DNA of 64,000 bases from Polyangiaceae bacterium (GCA_016712345.1 JADJRH010000001.1:2852001-2916000), one strand, 5' to 3'; shown: positions 53,088 to 61,755, counted from the stretch's first letter. The notes: a model not told the origin generated them from the letters alone. Numbers and translations are program-made.

Positions 53088-53738
53088 TCAAAAAAACTTA
53101 ACGGCCACCACGCCCGGCTGCCCGGCTCTCAGTGTGATCGAAACGGTCTTCCGGCCCTGCTGTGGATGCTCAAACGCGACGGCGTGTTTTCCACACGACG
53201 TTGGCACATGCAATCGCGGCGTGTTGCCCAATAGCGTCCCATCCAACCTCACCGTCGAAACAGGAATCGAGTTGAGTGAAACCGAACATCCGCCGCTCGG
53301 TGTTGCGCCCGACGACGCCGTCGGTGGAGTTGTCGGCTGAGCGGTAACGGTTTGGACCGGTGTGAACGCCGTCTGAATCGGTGGGGTGGTGCCGGTTGTC
53401 GTGGGAGGTATCGTGGCGACTGTTGCAGCGGTTGGATTGGTAGGTTCAGGGGTAAGGGTCGAGGTTGTCGTCGCGGGAGGATCAGGTGCGTGAGAAGGGG
53501 CGGGAGCTGCCGTGGGGTCAAGACTGGGCTGTGGAACCGGTGGCTCTTCCACGGGGGTGCTGGATGATCCAACAGCCGCGACGTTGGTGGAGGTTCCGTT
53601 TGAGTTGGAGGCCGCTTCAACGTGAACGCGAGGTCGAATCCACATCACAACGGCAACAACGAGCGCGATTACAAGCGCTACAAAAACGAACAGGCATCCC
53701 ACCACACCGATCACAACGGGGTCTGTTTTCTTTTTCAT
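53088..53738 (-). CDS. Membrane-anchored PEGA-domain protein
   Basis: The product has 216 residues from the ATG at 53,738. A lysine-rich start and one membrane helix (VVIGVVGCLFVFVALVIALV, about 8-32) are followed by a Pro/Thr linker (about 55-140) and a C-terminal PEGA domain (LNSIPVSTVRLDGTLLGNTP, KTVSITLRAGQPGVVAVKF). PEGA domains are small beta folds of surface or periplasmic proteins, frequent in this phylum. It is preceded at 53,744 by a small membrane gene in the same operon. Confidence 0.8.
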   Translation of the reverse strand: MKKKTDPVVIGVVGCLFVFVALVIALVVAVVMWIRPRVHVEAASNSNGTSTNVAAVGSSSTPVEEPPVPQPSLDPTAAPAPSHAPDPPATTTSTLTPEPTNPTAATVATIPPTTTGTTPPIQTAFTPVQTVTAQPTTPPTASSGATPSGGCSVSLNSIPVSTVRLDGTLLGNTPRLHVPTSCGKHAVAFEHPQQGRKTVSITLRAGQPGVVAVKFF

Positions 53739-53743
53739 ACTGC

Positions 53744-53926
53744 TCACCACACCCCCGCGACCTGCAGCCCAACCGCCACGGCAGCCACCAACACAACACC
53801 TACCACCAACACAACCACTCCCGCACTGCCGCTTTTTTTCGTCTGCGGCGCTGCCTTCTGACTCCCCTGCGTCCCCGCCGCCCAAGGTAACACCGCTCTT
53901 CCCGCTGCGTCGTTAACGACATCCAT
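53744..53926 (-). CDS. Small single-span membrane protein
   Basis: The product has 60 residues. An N-terminal soluble part (MDVVNDAAGRAVLPWAAGTQ) with Lys-rich SQKAAPQTKKS is followed by one hydrophobic helix (AGVVVLVVGVVLVAAVAVGL). The stop lies five bases upstream of the PEGA gene's start. No similarity recognised; the hydrophobic pattern and operon position make it a plausible gene. Confidence 0.55.
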   Translation of the reverse strand: MDVVNDAAGRAVLPWAAGTQGSQKAAPQTKKSGSAGVVVLVVGVVLVAAVAVGLQVAGVW

Positions 53927-53946
53927 CGTACCGCCGGCAATGGCAT

Positions 53947-54185
53947 CTACCCGCGCACTTCCGACGCTTGGAAGGGTAGGGAGCCGATGGGGATGGGTAG
54001 ACCAAATTGAGCCGTGCCAATCACCGTATCATCGCGGCGCACCTCCAAACCGGGAGTTTTTATAAGATCGTCCGACACAATCAGGATGATCTTGCTGAGG
54101 CGGCCCTTGAGCAAATCAGCTCGTTTTTGATGCGATACCGGGTATCGATGATTTTTTCGGATGCGGATTGAGGAGGGTTGGTCAT
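53947..54185 (-). pseudogene. Frameshifted small surface-protein-like gene
   Basis: From an ATG at 54,185 the minus strand reads MTNPPQSASEKIIDTRYRIK then NELICSR and stops. In the next frame LLKGRLSKIILIVSDDLIKT, PGLEVRRDDTVIGTAQFGLP and IPIGSLPFQASEVRG ends at 53,947. The second part matches the beta-domain pattern (GLEVRRDG...FG.P.P...) that follows PEGA-like linkers in myxobacterial proteins. The two halves seem to be one gene with a single indel near 54,115. A copy of the T6SS-island promoter motif lies 42 bp upstream of the start. Confidence 0.5.
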
Positions 54186-54226
54186 GGTCGTGCGGTGGGC
54201 GAGGTGAGTGCGCGAAATTGTTCTCC

Positions 54227-54263
54227 GAAAATTCTATCCCAGGCACAGGGGAAAAAATCCGGC
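54227..54263 (-). promoter_or_regulatory. T6SS-island promoter motif P1
   Basis: Read on the minus strand: GCCGGATTTTT (from 54,263), then GGGATAGAATTTT starting at 54,240, exactly 23 bases after the first G. It points toward the frameshifted gene at 53,947-54,185 and lies upstream of the divergent plus-strand sigma operon. Same motif and spacing as P2 and P3. Confidence 0.65.
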
Positions 54264-54321
54264 GGGTGATGAAAAATTTATTTTTTTCTTTCGAAACGCC
54301 GCAATGCTGTAGGCTTCGGGT

Positions 54322-54582
54322 GTGCACCCGTTGCTGAAAGACCCCTGGTTCGCGGCGCAGATCGATGCCGTGATCGAAAAGCAAAAGCAGGGGCTCACGC
54401 CGGAACAGATTGAGGTCTTTCGCGAGAAGATCGCGTGGACCTTTGCAAATCACCCCGCGGCGCAGCGGATTTTGGAGCGCGAGCGAGCCGCGCATGTGGA
54501 CACAAGCGGCACGCGGATCAAAGCGGGGGTTGACCTGCCGGAGCCCGCCGACAAGGCAGGAGGCGACAATGGCCACGAATAA
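54322..54582 (+). CDS. Small protein, paralogue of the 55,462 gene
   Basis: The product has 86 residues from a GTG at 54,322. LLKDPWFAAQIDAVIEKQKQ, GLTPEQIEVFREKIAWTFAN, HPAAQRILERERAA aligns throughout with the product of 55,462 (LLSDKWFLACVDRAIERCGK, GLSPRQIGAFKRALAHTFET, HPMARKLLQQSRPD). The shared pattern is LL-D-WF...D..IE...GL.P.QI..F...A.TF..HP.A..L. Predicted all-helical. The gene overlaps the sigma factor start by 14 bases, so both are co-expressed. Function unknown; possibly an anti-sigma-like or adaptor protein. Confidence 0.7.
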   Translation: MHPLLKDPWFAAQIDAVIEKQKQGLTPEQIEVFREKIAWTFANHPAAQRILERERAAHVDTSGTRIKAGVDLPEPADKAGGDNGHE

Positions 54583-55267
54583 ACACCGCGCTCCTACGCC
54601 GATGTCGATTGGTAATCGACTCGCAACGGGTCTTGCACACAGCTATTTCGGCGCATTTGGAGGCACCATCCCGCTCTCGGATTTGCAAAGTTTTGCCAAT
54701 GAGGGGTTGGCTCACGCTCTTCGCGTGTGGAATGGAAAGGGCCGATTTGAACCGTTTTGTGCGCAGCGTATTCGTTGGGCAATTCTCCGTTTGGTCAAAC
54801 GGCAAATCCTCCGGCACCTGAAAGACGAGCGGCAGCGAGCCGGCGCTTGTGCGTTGCTGGCAACAGAACGTGTGGCCGAGGCGTACGAAGACAGTTTTGA
54901 TGGGGGTGAGGCTGCGACCTTACCGAACATCCAAGAGATGACGGAACAGAGCCTCTCGGCCTACCGGCTTGAATTGGCGTCGGTCGCGGAGTTGGACGCC
55001 GTGGCTGATCCTTCGGCGGATGTGGAAGAAGCGGCACAACGCGGCGAGTTGCGCCGAGCCGTTGCGCGTTTGCCGGCGCCTGAAGATGTGGTGGTGGCCT
55101 TGTTCACGTATGAAGGGCTCACGTTTCAGGAGATTGGCGAGCAGCTCTCAATGGGTAGATCCACCGTGCACGAAGCCTATTGGCGAGGCCGTGACCGGTT
55201 GGAACAATGGCTGTCACCCAAGCCCAGGACCACGGTCTTCCCGGCTGAAGTGGTTGCTACGTTGTGA
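54569..55267 (+). CDS. Sigma-70 family RNA polymerase sigma factor
   Basis: The product has 232 residues from the ATG at 54,569 behind GCAGGAGGCGACA. Region 2 (about 20-90) reads PLSDLQSFANEGLAHALRVW, RFEPFCAQRIRWAILRLVKR. Region 4 (about 160-215) reads LRRAVARLPAPEDVVVALFT, YEGLTFQEIGEQLSMGRSTV, HEAYWRGRDRLEQWL. The layout resembles FliA/WhiG-type or extended ECF factors. Overlap with the small helical gene upstream suggests a regulator pair. It sits between two copies of the shared promoter motif (P1 upstream, P2 downstream), so it is the best candidate to read them and drive the VgrG operon. Confidence 0.9.
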   Translation: MATNKHRAPTPMSIGNRLATGLAHSYFGAFGGTIPLSDLQSFANEGLAHALRVWNGKGRFEPFCAQRIRWAILRLVKRQILRHLKDERQRAGACALLATERVAEAYEDSFDGGEAATLPNIQEMTEQSLSAYRLELASVAELDAVADPSADVEEAAQRGELRRAVARLPAPEDVVVALFTYEGLTFQEIGEQLSMGRSTVHEAYWRGRDRLEQWLSPKPRTTVFPAEVVATL

Positions 55268-55344
55268 ACAACCTCGCTTGCGGCATGTCGAAAAAGCCTT
55301 TGAAATAAGCGCATCCGCACTTTTTTAAGAAAATAATTGGGGCG

Positions 55345-55380
55345 GCCGGATTTTCTCCCGGCTCGCGGGGATAGAATTTT
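55345..55380 (+). promoter_or_regulatory. T6SS-island promoter motif P2
   Basis: GCCGGATTTT starts at 55,345 and GGGATAGAATTTT at 55,368, 23 bases later. It lies 117 bp upstream of the small gene at 55,462, which leads into VgrG. Confidence 0.7.
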
Positions 55381-55461
55381 TGCAAGTGCGAAGACTCCTG
55401 TCGGCCAGCCGGTCGGGCGGTGCTCTGCGTGCGCGCATCCCGACGCTACAGGATGTATCCC

Positions 55462-55665
55462 ATGAGTACCTTGCTTTCTGATAAGTGGTTTCTGGCGTGT
55501 GTGGACAGAGCCATTGAACGCTGCGGAAAAGGGCTTTCTCCGCGGCAAATAGGGGCCTTTAAGCGAGCGCTTGCGCACACGTTTGAAACACACCCCATGG
55601 CTCGAAAACTCTTGCAACAGAGTCGGCCCGACCTGATGGCGGCCGTGGACAAGAACAAGAACTGA
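55462..55665 (+). CDS. Small protein, paralogue of the 54,322 gene
   Basis: The product has 67 residues from the ATG at 55,462 (an in-frame ATG at 55,453 is possible). It aligns with the small protein at 54,322 over most of its length (see there). It lies 14 bp before VgrG, downstream of motif P2. A family of two such genes within 1.2 kb, each next to a sigma or spike gene, suggests an adaptor or regulatory role in the island. No known domain. Confidence 0.7.
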   Translation: MSTLLSDKWFLACVDRAIERCGKGLSPRQIGAFKRALAHTFETHPMARKLLQQSRPDLMAAVDKNKN

Positions 55666-55679
55666 CCGAGGGCGACGCA

Positions 55680-58082
55680 ATGAACAAGCGATTGGATCAC
55701 GATCGAGGCAACGAGGCCGACTACCTCTTGGGCACTCCCGAAGGGTGGGATGCGTTTGATGTGGTGCGCTGGCATGGGAAGGAAGAAGTTTCAGCGCCGT
55801 ACGAGTTTGACATTACCCTGCGCCGCGCGATTGAAAAGGGCCCGGTTGACTTAGACAACCTGATGGGTGCTCCCGCGACGTTTCGCGTCGCAACGGCTCA
55901 CCGCTGGCGCACCATTCACGGTATTTTAGCCGAGACAGAAGAGGTTGATCGCACGCGGACATTTTTCTACTACCGCGTTTTGCTCGTGCCTCCTATGTGG
56001 CAAATGCGCTTTCGCCGCCGGTGCCGCACGTTTGTGTACCGTTCGATGAAAGACATTTTGACTTGCCTGTTGGAAGGTCGGGCGCACCCGGGGGCACCTC
56101 CTGCGGGAGGCTTGTTGGCATTGTCAGGTCGGGGTGAACAAGCCCCTGAACATCCCGACTGGGAAGCGTTTCATGCGCCGCATGGTCGGTTTGTGTGGCG
56201 GGTGACGGACGAAAAGCGACTCACAAATACGGAACTTCACCCGTTCGTGGCCCAGTATAACGAATCGGACTTTGACTTTTTGACCCGTTGGTTGGCTCAC
56301 GAGGGGGTCAGTTATTACTTTGAACACCACAAAGACAGCGTGGTGATGATTCTCACCGATGCCCCTGGGCAGGAAGCGCCTTTCGAAACCGATCGGGTTG
56401 CCAAGCTCATGGGAGGGGCGATTGCAGGAGCTACCCAAGACCAAGAAGTGGTGCGCTTTCTCCGCGACGCGCGTCGTATGCGAGCGCGCGGTGTGACCAT
56501 GCGGGAGTATGACTTTCACCGATCCAATCAGGTGTTTGACGCTCAGATGACAGCGGACGACCCTGCCGTTCAAGCATTGAGTCACTTTGAGTTTCCTGCA
56601 AAAGATAGACACCTCAGCGACAAGTTGGCCTCGTTCCCCGCGCAGCGCCGATTGGAGCGGTTTGAAGTGGAGCGTCGATTGCGGCAAGGTCATTCTACCC
56701 TGCGCACCCTGACACCCGGCCACGCGTTGAGGGTCACGGACCATGACAACCTTCGCGACGATGATGACTTGTTGATTGTCAGGTCGGAGACGTTTGCCAC
56801 GCAACATGGGATGGATGGGAGTCTCATTGCAAACGACGCGTTCGGCTTTTCAGCCGCCACGCAGAAGCCCGGTGACTTTGAAAACCGGTTTGATGCATTG
56901 CCCACAAGCGTCTCGTTTCGGCCCGCGGCACCCCGCGATAAAGAAAAAATCTGGGGCATTCAAACGGCCCGGGTTTGGGGGCCCGACACCGAGACGAATG
57001 TGGAGGATGGGGACGGAAACAAGGTGACTCTGTTCCCCGTCGACATCCATTGTGACGAGCACAACCGTGTGCGCGTACGTTTCCCGTGGGATACGCGCCA
57101 AGATGGTCAACCCTCGTCGGACTGGTGCCGGGTGGCCCAATCATGGGCGGGCAATGGGTATGGAGCCATGCACATTCCACGGGTGGGTCATGAAGTATTG
57201 GTGGCCTTTGAAAATGGCGATCCTGACAAACCTGTCATTGTTGGGTCGGTGTACACAAGGCCCGACACGCCGCCGCCGTACGACACAACCGACGCAAAAA
57301 ACAAGACTCGGACGGGTATCAAGAGCTGCTCTACCAACGTGACCGAACCTGCCGAGGGGTATAACGAATTTCGCTTCACCGACTACAAGGGGCAGGAGGA
57401 AGTGTACCTCCAGGCCGAACGCGACCTGAACGAGTTGGTAAAAGCCAGCCACTCCACCACAGTGGGAGGTGACCAGTCCAACTCGGTGGGGGGCAACCAA
57501 ACCAACACAGTGAAAGGGTATCGCATTCACGACATTACGGGGGATGAAGTGGTGCACGTGCACGGCAACCGCAACACGGACTTTGACGCGAATGAAAACC
57601 ACAACGTGGCAGTCAACCGAACCACCAACATAGGCGCGGTAGAAAAGCTAGAAGTGGGGAGCAGCCGTCTGGTGGTGGTGCATGGGCCTGACATGGCCAT
57701 TGTGGACAGCGACGACGTGACCGAAGTACACGGCGCGCGCACCGTGCAGGTGGACGGCGATCACACCGCGGAAACCAAGGCGAACTACCATTCCAGCGCA
57801 AACGCCAACCACACATTCAAGTCGACCAATATGTACATCACTCAAGCGGGTGAATTTCAGGTGAATGCCACGTCGCTTTGGCTCAACGTGGGTGGGTGTT
57901 CGATCAAGATGTCGGCCGGGTGCGTGTCCATTTCGGATGGTCAGGGCGCAAGTGTACTCTTGACCGGTGGGAACATTGTCCTTGCTGCGGCCGGCACTGT
58001 GCTCTCGACAAGTGCGGGGAGTACCAATTTGATGGCCTCCACCTTGAACGGTGCGGCGGGCACAATCCACTGGAATGGGTAG
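55680..58082 (+). CDS. vgrG: Type VI secretion spike protein VgrG
   Basis: The product has 800 residues. The N-terminal half has phage gp27-like domains (FDITLRRAIEKGPVDLDNLM, VAQYNESDFDFLTRWLAHEG, YYFEHHKDSVVMILTDAP). A gp5-like OB fold covers about 430-500 (PVDIHCDEHNRVRVRFPWDT, GYGAMHIPRVGHEVLVAFEN, DPDKPVIVGSVYT). From about 540 a long triple-stranded beta-helix built of short repeats (GGDQSNSVGGNQTNTVKGYR...) forms the needle. The C-terminus has no extra enzyme domain, so effector activity must come from partners. Structural protein of the T6SS tail tip; the first gene of a seven-gene run with small gaps or overlaps. Confidence 0.95.
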   Translation: MNKRLDHDRGNEADYLLGTPEGWDAFDVVRWHGKEEVSAPYEFDITLRRAIEKGPVDLDNLMGAPATFRVATAHRWRTIHGILAETEEVDRTRTFFYYRVLLVPPMWQMRFRRRCRTFVYRSMKDILTCLLEGRAHPGAPPAGGLLALSGRGEQAPEHPDWEAFHAPHGRFVWRVTDEKRLTNTELHPFVAQYNESDFDFLTRWLAHEGVSYYFEHHKDSVVMILTDAPGQEAPFETDRVAKLMGGAIAGATQDQEVVRFLRDARRMRARGVTMREYDFHRSNQVFDAQMTADDPAVQALSHFEFPAKDRHLSDKLASFPAQRRLERFEVERRLRQGHSTLRTLTPGHALRVTDHDNLRDDDDLLIVRSETFATQHGMDGSLIANDAFGFSAATQKPGDFENRFDALPTSVSFRPAAPRDKEKIWGIQTARVWGPDTETNVEDGDGNKVTLFPVDIHCDEHNRVRVRFPWDTRQDGQPSSDWCRVAQSWAGNGYGAMHIPRVGHEVLVAFENGDPDKPVIVGSVYTRPDTPPPYDTTDAKNKTRTGIKSCSTNVTEPAEGYNEFRFTDYKGQEEVYLQAERDLNELVKASHSTTVGGDQSNSVGGNQTNTVKGYRIHDITGDEVVHVHGNRNTDFDANENHNVAVNRTTNIGAVEKLEVGSSRLVVVHGPDMAIVDSDDVTEVHGARTVQVDGDHTAETKANYHSSANANHTFKSTNMYITQAGEFQVNATSLWLNVGGCSIKMSAGCVSISDGQGASVLLTGGNIVLAAAGTVLSTSAGSTNLMASTLNGAAGTIHWNG

Positions 58083-58088
58083 GCGGCC

Positions 58089-59057
58089 ATGTTTGTAAGG
58101 AATAGAACTTCGCACAAGGTCTGTCTCGCGCGGGCCGAGGTCACCGAGGATCTTCTGGTTGCTGCCGTTACACTCACTGTCGCATTCCGGCTAACGCAAA
58201 GCGGCTTGGTGTCGTGGGATGGTCCGCGCGAGAGCCTTTCTACCGATGCGCCCTCTACCGCAGCTTACGCCATCTGGCAGGGTACAGGGTTGACAGTGAG
58301 CGGGGCCGTGCTTGCCGCGAACGGTCGGACAACGGTGGAGCGAGTGCAGGTGCGCGCAGCGGATCAGCAATACAACCTTACCGTCTTTGGCGATCGTACC
58401 TGGATCCGTAATGGCGGCAAGCTTGTCATCAGCGTACCCAGTCGATTTGAGGAAATTTCGCTCTCCTGGCGGGCTGCATTCGGCGGCGGGTATGACATGC
58501 CGCCGGGCTTGGATCCCATCCGCAAGTTGCCCCATCCGGGCGGCCGAGTTGACTATCATCTGAATCCGACTGGCGTTGGATTCTACGCCGATGACCGGTC
58601 GGCCGAGGGTAAACCCCTACCAAATATTGAACGATCGGACATGCTAATACAATCGGTGGCAGATAGACCGCGACCTGGGGGTTTGAGCCCATGTATCGAC
58701 CTTTCAGCTCTCCGAGTTATCGAGATGTCCAAGGACGAATTGGCGGGGTCTGAATGGCAGCTTCCGGTCGCATTGCGACTTCTTCACCATACACACTCAG
58801 ATTTAATATTTGCCGATCTGGAACCCGGCACACCCATCTATATCGGTGGAATTGGGCAACAAACGATCCGATTTAGCCTTCCACCCTCACCGGTGAAAGT
58901 CAGCCAAAGGATATCGAAAAAAGAAGAAAGGGTCGGATTTCGTATTCGTGCAATTCACGTAAGCGCAGCGGATGGGGCTGTGCTGGTTGAGTATACCCAC
59001 GCATTCGGATGTCATCCGAAGAGGTCGCCGCAGTGGATTCATGTGGACACCATCTAG
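58089..59057 (+). CDS. DUF2169 T6SS adaptor-like protein (first copy)
   Basis: The product has 322 residues, starting 6 bp after VgrG. Conserved DUF2169 features are LVAAVTLTVAFRLTQSGLVS near the start, ISLSWRAAFGGGYDMPPGLD in the middle (AFGG is the family signature) and a C-terminal repeat of beta strands ending IRAIHVSAADGAVLVEYT. DUF2169 proteins are encoded beside VgrG and PAAR genes and act as chaperones or adaptors that load effectors on the spike. A second, distinct DUF2169 gene lies at 59,801. Confidence 0.85.
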   Translation: MFVRNRTSHKVCLARAEVTEDLLVAAVTLTVAFRLTQSGLVSWDGPRESLSTDAPSTAAYAIWQGTGLTVSGAVLAANGRTTVERVQVRAADQQYNLTVFGDRTWIRNGGKLVISVPSRFEEISLSWRAAFGGGYDMPPGLDPIRKLPHPGGRVDYHLNPTGVGFYADDRSAEGKPLPNIERSDMLIQSVADRPRPGGLSPCIDLSALRVIEMSKDELAGSEWQLPVALRLLHHTHSDLIFADLEPGTPIYIGGIGQQTIRFSLPPSPVKVSQRISKKEERVGFRIRAIHVSAADGAVLVEYTHAFGCHPKRSPQWIHVDTI

Positions 59058-59078
59058 ACTAGAATAGGGAGAAAAACT

Positions 59079-59801
59079 ATGTCTGTTCGTTTTTATAATA
59101 CCACCGGCGTCATGGTAGGCGTGGATTTGCATTCATACCATGCGTGTGTTCCGCCCGATCCATTTCCGGTGTTCATACCCTTCCATCCCCACGTGGTGGG
59201 GGAGACGTTCCGGTCGCCGATTTGCGATGGGAAAAGCAAACTCAATAACATCACCGCGGACGCAGCGCCGATGTTGCAGAAGGACCACAAATTTTATGTG
59301 TTTCCGCACATTCCTATCCCGGTGCCCCCACCGTATCCAACTGAAGTCACCCAGGTGGCGCTGGCCATTGCAGGTTCGAAGACAACCTGCGTGATGGGCG
59401 TTGCCAGCGTCACGGGGGCGGGCCAACCGCTGGCCACATGTCTGGCCGGGTGGTGGGGACTGAACTTGGATTGTAGTAGTCCGCTTGACATTCCATCGGG
59501 CGCCGTTTTCAACGGCAATACGGTGCGGACACAACCTGCCATATCGGACTACGCGAATGCAATTTTGGACATAGCGCTGGGTAGCGTCCTGAAGGGTTTG
59601 GAGTTGCTGCTGCCAGCAGGAAAAGCCAAAAAAATTGTCAAATCGATTATCAAATATAAAAAGAAGGTCAAGATCGTGGAACAAGTCTTCAAGGAGATCA
59701 TGAAACAGGTGGGCGAAGTAGTGCCGACACCGAGCGACTTTGAGAAGAAATTCGACAAAAAACGCGAAGAATTTGTGCGCAAGTTATTGGGTGGGCACTG
59801 A
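59079..59801 (+). CDS. PAAR-like (DUF4150-type) protein with helical C-terminus
   Basis: The product has 240 residues. The N-terminal 140 residues have conserved Cys/His (VGVDLHSYHACVPPDPFPVF, ICDGKSK, GSKTTCVMGVASVTGAGQPL, ATCLAGWWGLNLDCSS), as in DUF4150 PAAR-like spike-tip proteins. The last 100 residues are strongly helical and Lys-rich (KKIVKSIIKYKKKVKIVEQV, KKFDKKREEFVRKLLGGH), which could be a small toxic domain or an adaptor-binding tail. It precedes and touches the second DUF2169 gene, so the pair may form one effector/chaperone set. Any toxic activity is inferred from position only. Confidence 0.75.
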   Translation: MSVRFYNTTGVMVGVDLHSYHACVPPDPFPVFIPFHPHVVGETFRSPICDGKSKLNNITADAAPMLQKDHKFYVFPHIPIPVPPPYPTEVTQVALAIAGSKTTCVMGVASVTGAGQPLATCLAGWWGLNLDCSSPLDIPSGAVFNGNTVRTQPAISDYANAILDIALGSVLKGLELLLPAGKAKKIVKSIIKYKKKVKIVEQVFKEIMKQVGEVVPTPSDFEKKFDKKREEFVRKLLGGH

Positions 59802-60916
59802 TGGAAACACCTGTTTGGCCAATGGTTCGACCTGATGGTCTACCCATACTTGCGATGGTCACCAAGCGGGTCTACCAGCGCCTTGGCACCAGCTTCAAAC
59901 CGTCCACAAACGGTTCGCTGGTGGAAGAACCTGATTACCAACCGTCGTCAAACGGAAATGAACTTGAGTACCTGGTGGCTGACTCGGATTTTTTCGCACC
60001 GCTTAAAGCGTCGACCGATGTGATCGTTCGAGGCAACGCGTACTCTCGACAGGGGGCACGATATGTGGACACCTCGGTAGAGATTGGCCCCTATCGGAAG
60101 GCGATTCGAGCGTGGGGGCGCCGGAGGGTAGAGGTTGATCATCTTGGGCGGCCGTGTTTTTCTGCACCTGAAACATTCAACTCCGTGCCAATCACTTGGG
60201 ACAATGCTTTTGGCGGGCGCGATCGTTTTGCAGAACGCGGGTTGCCATCAAAGCGCTGGGGTGCTCGCGATGAAGCGATCGAGCGAGTCGTTGCTTACCC
60301 AAGAAATCCGTATGGGAAAGGCTTTCTTGTGGGCCCTGACAGTGCTCGCATCTCAGGCACCGAAGGCCCGGCGGTGGAGGATCCGTACGATCCCGTTACT
60401 GCAGCGAACATGGTCGCCCGTTCGATGGACGACTGGACCGGTCGACCGGCGGCCGCCACCTATGAAGTTTGTGATTGGTTTCAGTTCCCACGGGTGGGCT
60501 TTTGGTTGGGGATTGATATCGGGCGCGATTCGCGCGCGTTGGGCGAGGCAACCGCACGGAATCTGACGACGGAGCAGTTGAGTCGTCGAAAGGTAGGCGC
60601 ACCGATTGATATTCGCGCGTACAATTGCGCCAGCCCGGGTCTTTTCGGCGTGCGTCTTAGCGGCGGTGAGGCAGTGCGTCTGATTAACCTGCATCCTCGC
60701 GAAGGACGCATCGAGTGTAGTCTTCCTGCTGAACGGCCGACGTTTGTTCTTCAGCCACCGGGTTGCCCAATTTATGAACTACCCGCCCTGCTGGCGACAG
60801 TGTTGTTGGAGCCCGACCACGATCGACTAACCATGACGTGGGCAGGCTCGTTGCAAGTGGCCGAACCGTACGCAAGCGATGCTTGCAACATTATGCGGAG
60901 AACCGTCAAATGGTAG
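59801..60916 (+). CDS. DUF2169 T6SS adaptor-like protein (second copy)
   Basis: The product has 371 residues; its ATG overlaps the preceding stop (TGATG). DUF2169 signatures include LAMVTKRVYQR, SDFFAPLKASTDVIVRGNAY, WGRRRVEVD and VPITWDNAFGGRDRFAERGL. It differs from the first copy by about 50 residues in length and in most side chains, so it probably serves a different effector. Cytoplasmic. Confidence 0.85.
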   Translation: METPVWPMVRPDGLPILAMVTKRVYQRLGTSFKPSTNGSLVEEPDYQPSSNGNELEYLVADSDFFAPLKASTDVIVRGNAYSRQGARYVDTSVEIGPYRKAIRAWGRRRVEVDHLGRPCFSAPETFNSVPITWDNAFGGRDRFAERGLPSKRWGARDEAIERVVAYPRNPYGKGFLVGPDSARISGTEGPAVEDPYDPVTAANMVARSMDDWTGRPAAATYEVCDWFQFPRVGFWLGIDIGRDSRALGEATARNLTTEQLSRRKVGAPIDIRAYNCASPGLFGVRLSGGEAVRLINLHPREGRIECSLPAERPTFVLQPPGCPIYELPALLATVLLEPDHDRLTMTWAGSLQVAEPYASDACNIMRRTVKW

Positions 60917-61755
60917 AGCTACACGGTACAGGCCGCTTTCATCCCAGTTTTTCGGAGATTCCGTTGACAATCCAAACTCAGCGCCCAGCGACTTCTCAAG
61001 CGACGAACGAAACGCTCACGCACGCCCAGCACGAGCGCGCGCTGCTGCGACAGTTGTGGGCTGTATGGCGCAGCGAAGGCTGGTGGAGCCGCAACTGGTA
61101 CCGATTGGGCTACGCAATCCTGGTGGCGGCCACCATCGCGGTAGGCGTTTGGTACGGCTGGTGGGTTTGGGTCGTAGCGGGCTTTTTGGCAGGCTACGGC
61201 GCATTTCATCAAATTCGGTTACACGTGTTGCGCGCAAGGACAGACAGAACCGCGGGTAAGCTCGCCCAAATGGTAGGCGGCCGATCGGAGGTTAGCGATG
61301 CTGAGGGCATCTTGATGTGGCTTGAGCGTCATTGGCCCGACGCTACACCCCACAGTCTATACAACGGATCGGCGACAATTTCACGATGTGTACACGTAGA
61401 AGGGTGCTGGGGTGAGCATCCCATTTTGATTGTGGATTGGGAGCGTACGCGTCTTGAACCGAAAAAAAGGAATTGGACAGACTTGATCCCAGACAGCCAC
61501 CGAACGCCCGATACGGTTGTGTATAACTCAATCGTCGAAAACGGAATCTTGATCTTATTGAGCGGCGTGGCGGTTGGTTCTGGGACAGCAGACGGACCAA
61601 CGAGCGCAATGAAGCTAACGTGGATGCGGCGTGCCTGCGGGACGGAAGGCGTCTGGCAGGGCCAATCGTTAGGGAAGGTTGACCCGACGCGATTGGCGCA
61701 GATGATTGAGAATGTGGTGCCTCGATCTGAATTTGAAAAGGTAGGTCCGTCATGA
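60910..61755 (+). CDS. Two-span membrane protein of the T6SS island
   Basis: The product has 281 residues, overlapping the upstream stop by seven bases. Two adjacent hydrophobic helices (LGYAILVAATIAVGVWYG, WWVWVVAGFLAGYGAFHQ; about 65-105) separate a soluble helical N-terminus from a larger soluble C-terminal domain with a Trp-rich start (LMWLERHWPDATPHSLYNGS). No family recognised. It could be an immunity protein for a membrane- or periplasm-acting effector of the same cluster, or part of the secretion anchor. It overlaps the next gene (ATGA). Confidence 0.65.
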   Translation: MVELHGTGRFHPSFSEIPLTIQTQRPATSQATNETLTHAQHERALLRQLWAVWRSEGWWSRNWYRLGYAILVAATIAVGVWYGWWVWVVAGFLAGYGAFHQIRLHVLRARTDRTAGKLAQMVGGRSEVSDAEGILMWLERHWPDATPHSLYNGSATISRCVHVEGCWGEHPILIVDWERTRLEPKKRNWTDLIPDSHRTPDTVVYNSIVENGILILLSGVAVGSGTADGPTSAMKLTWMRRACGTEGVWQGQSLGKVDPTRLAQMIENVVPRSEFEKVGPS

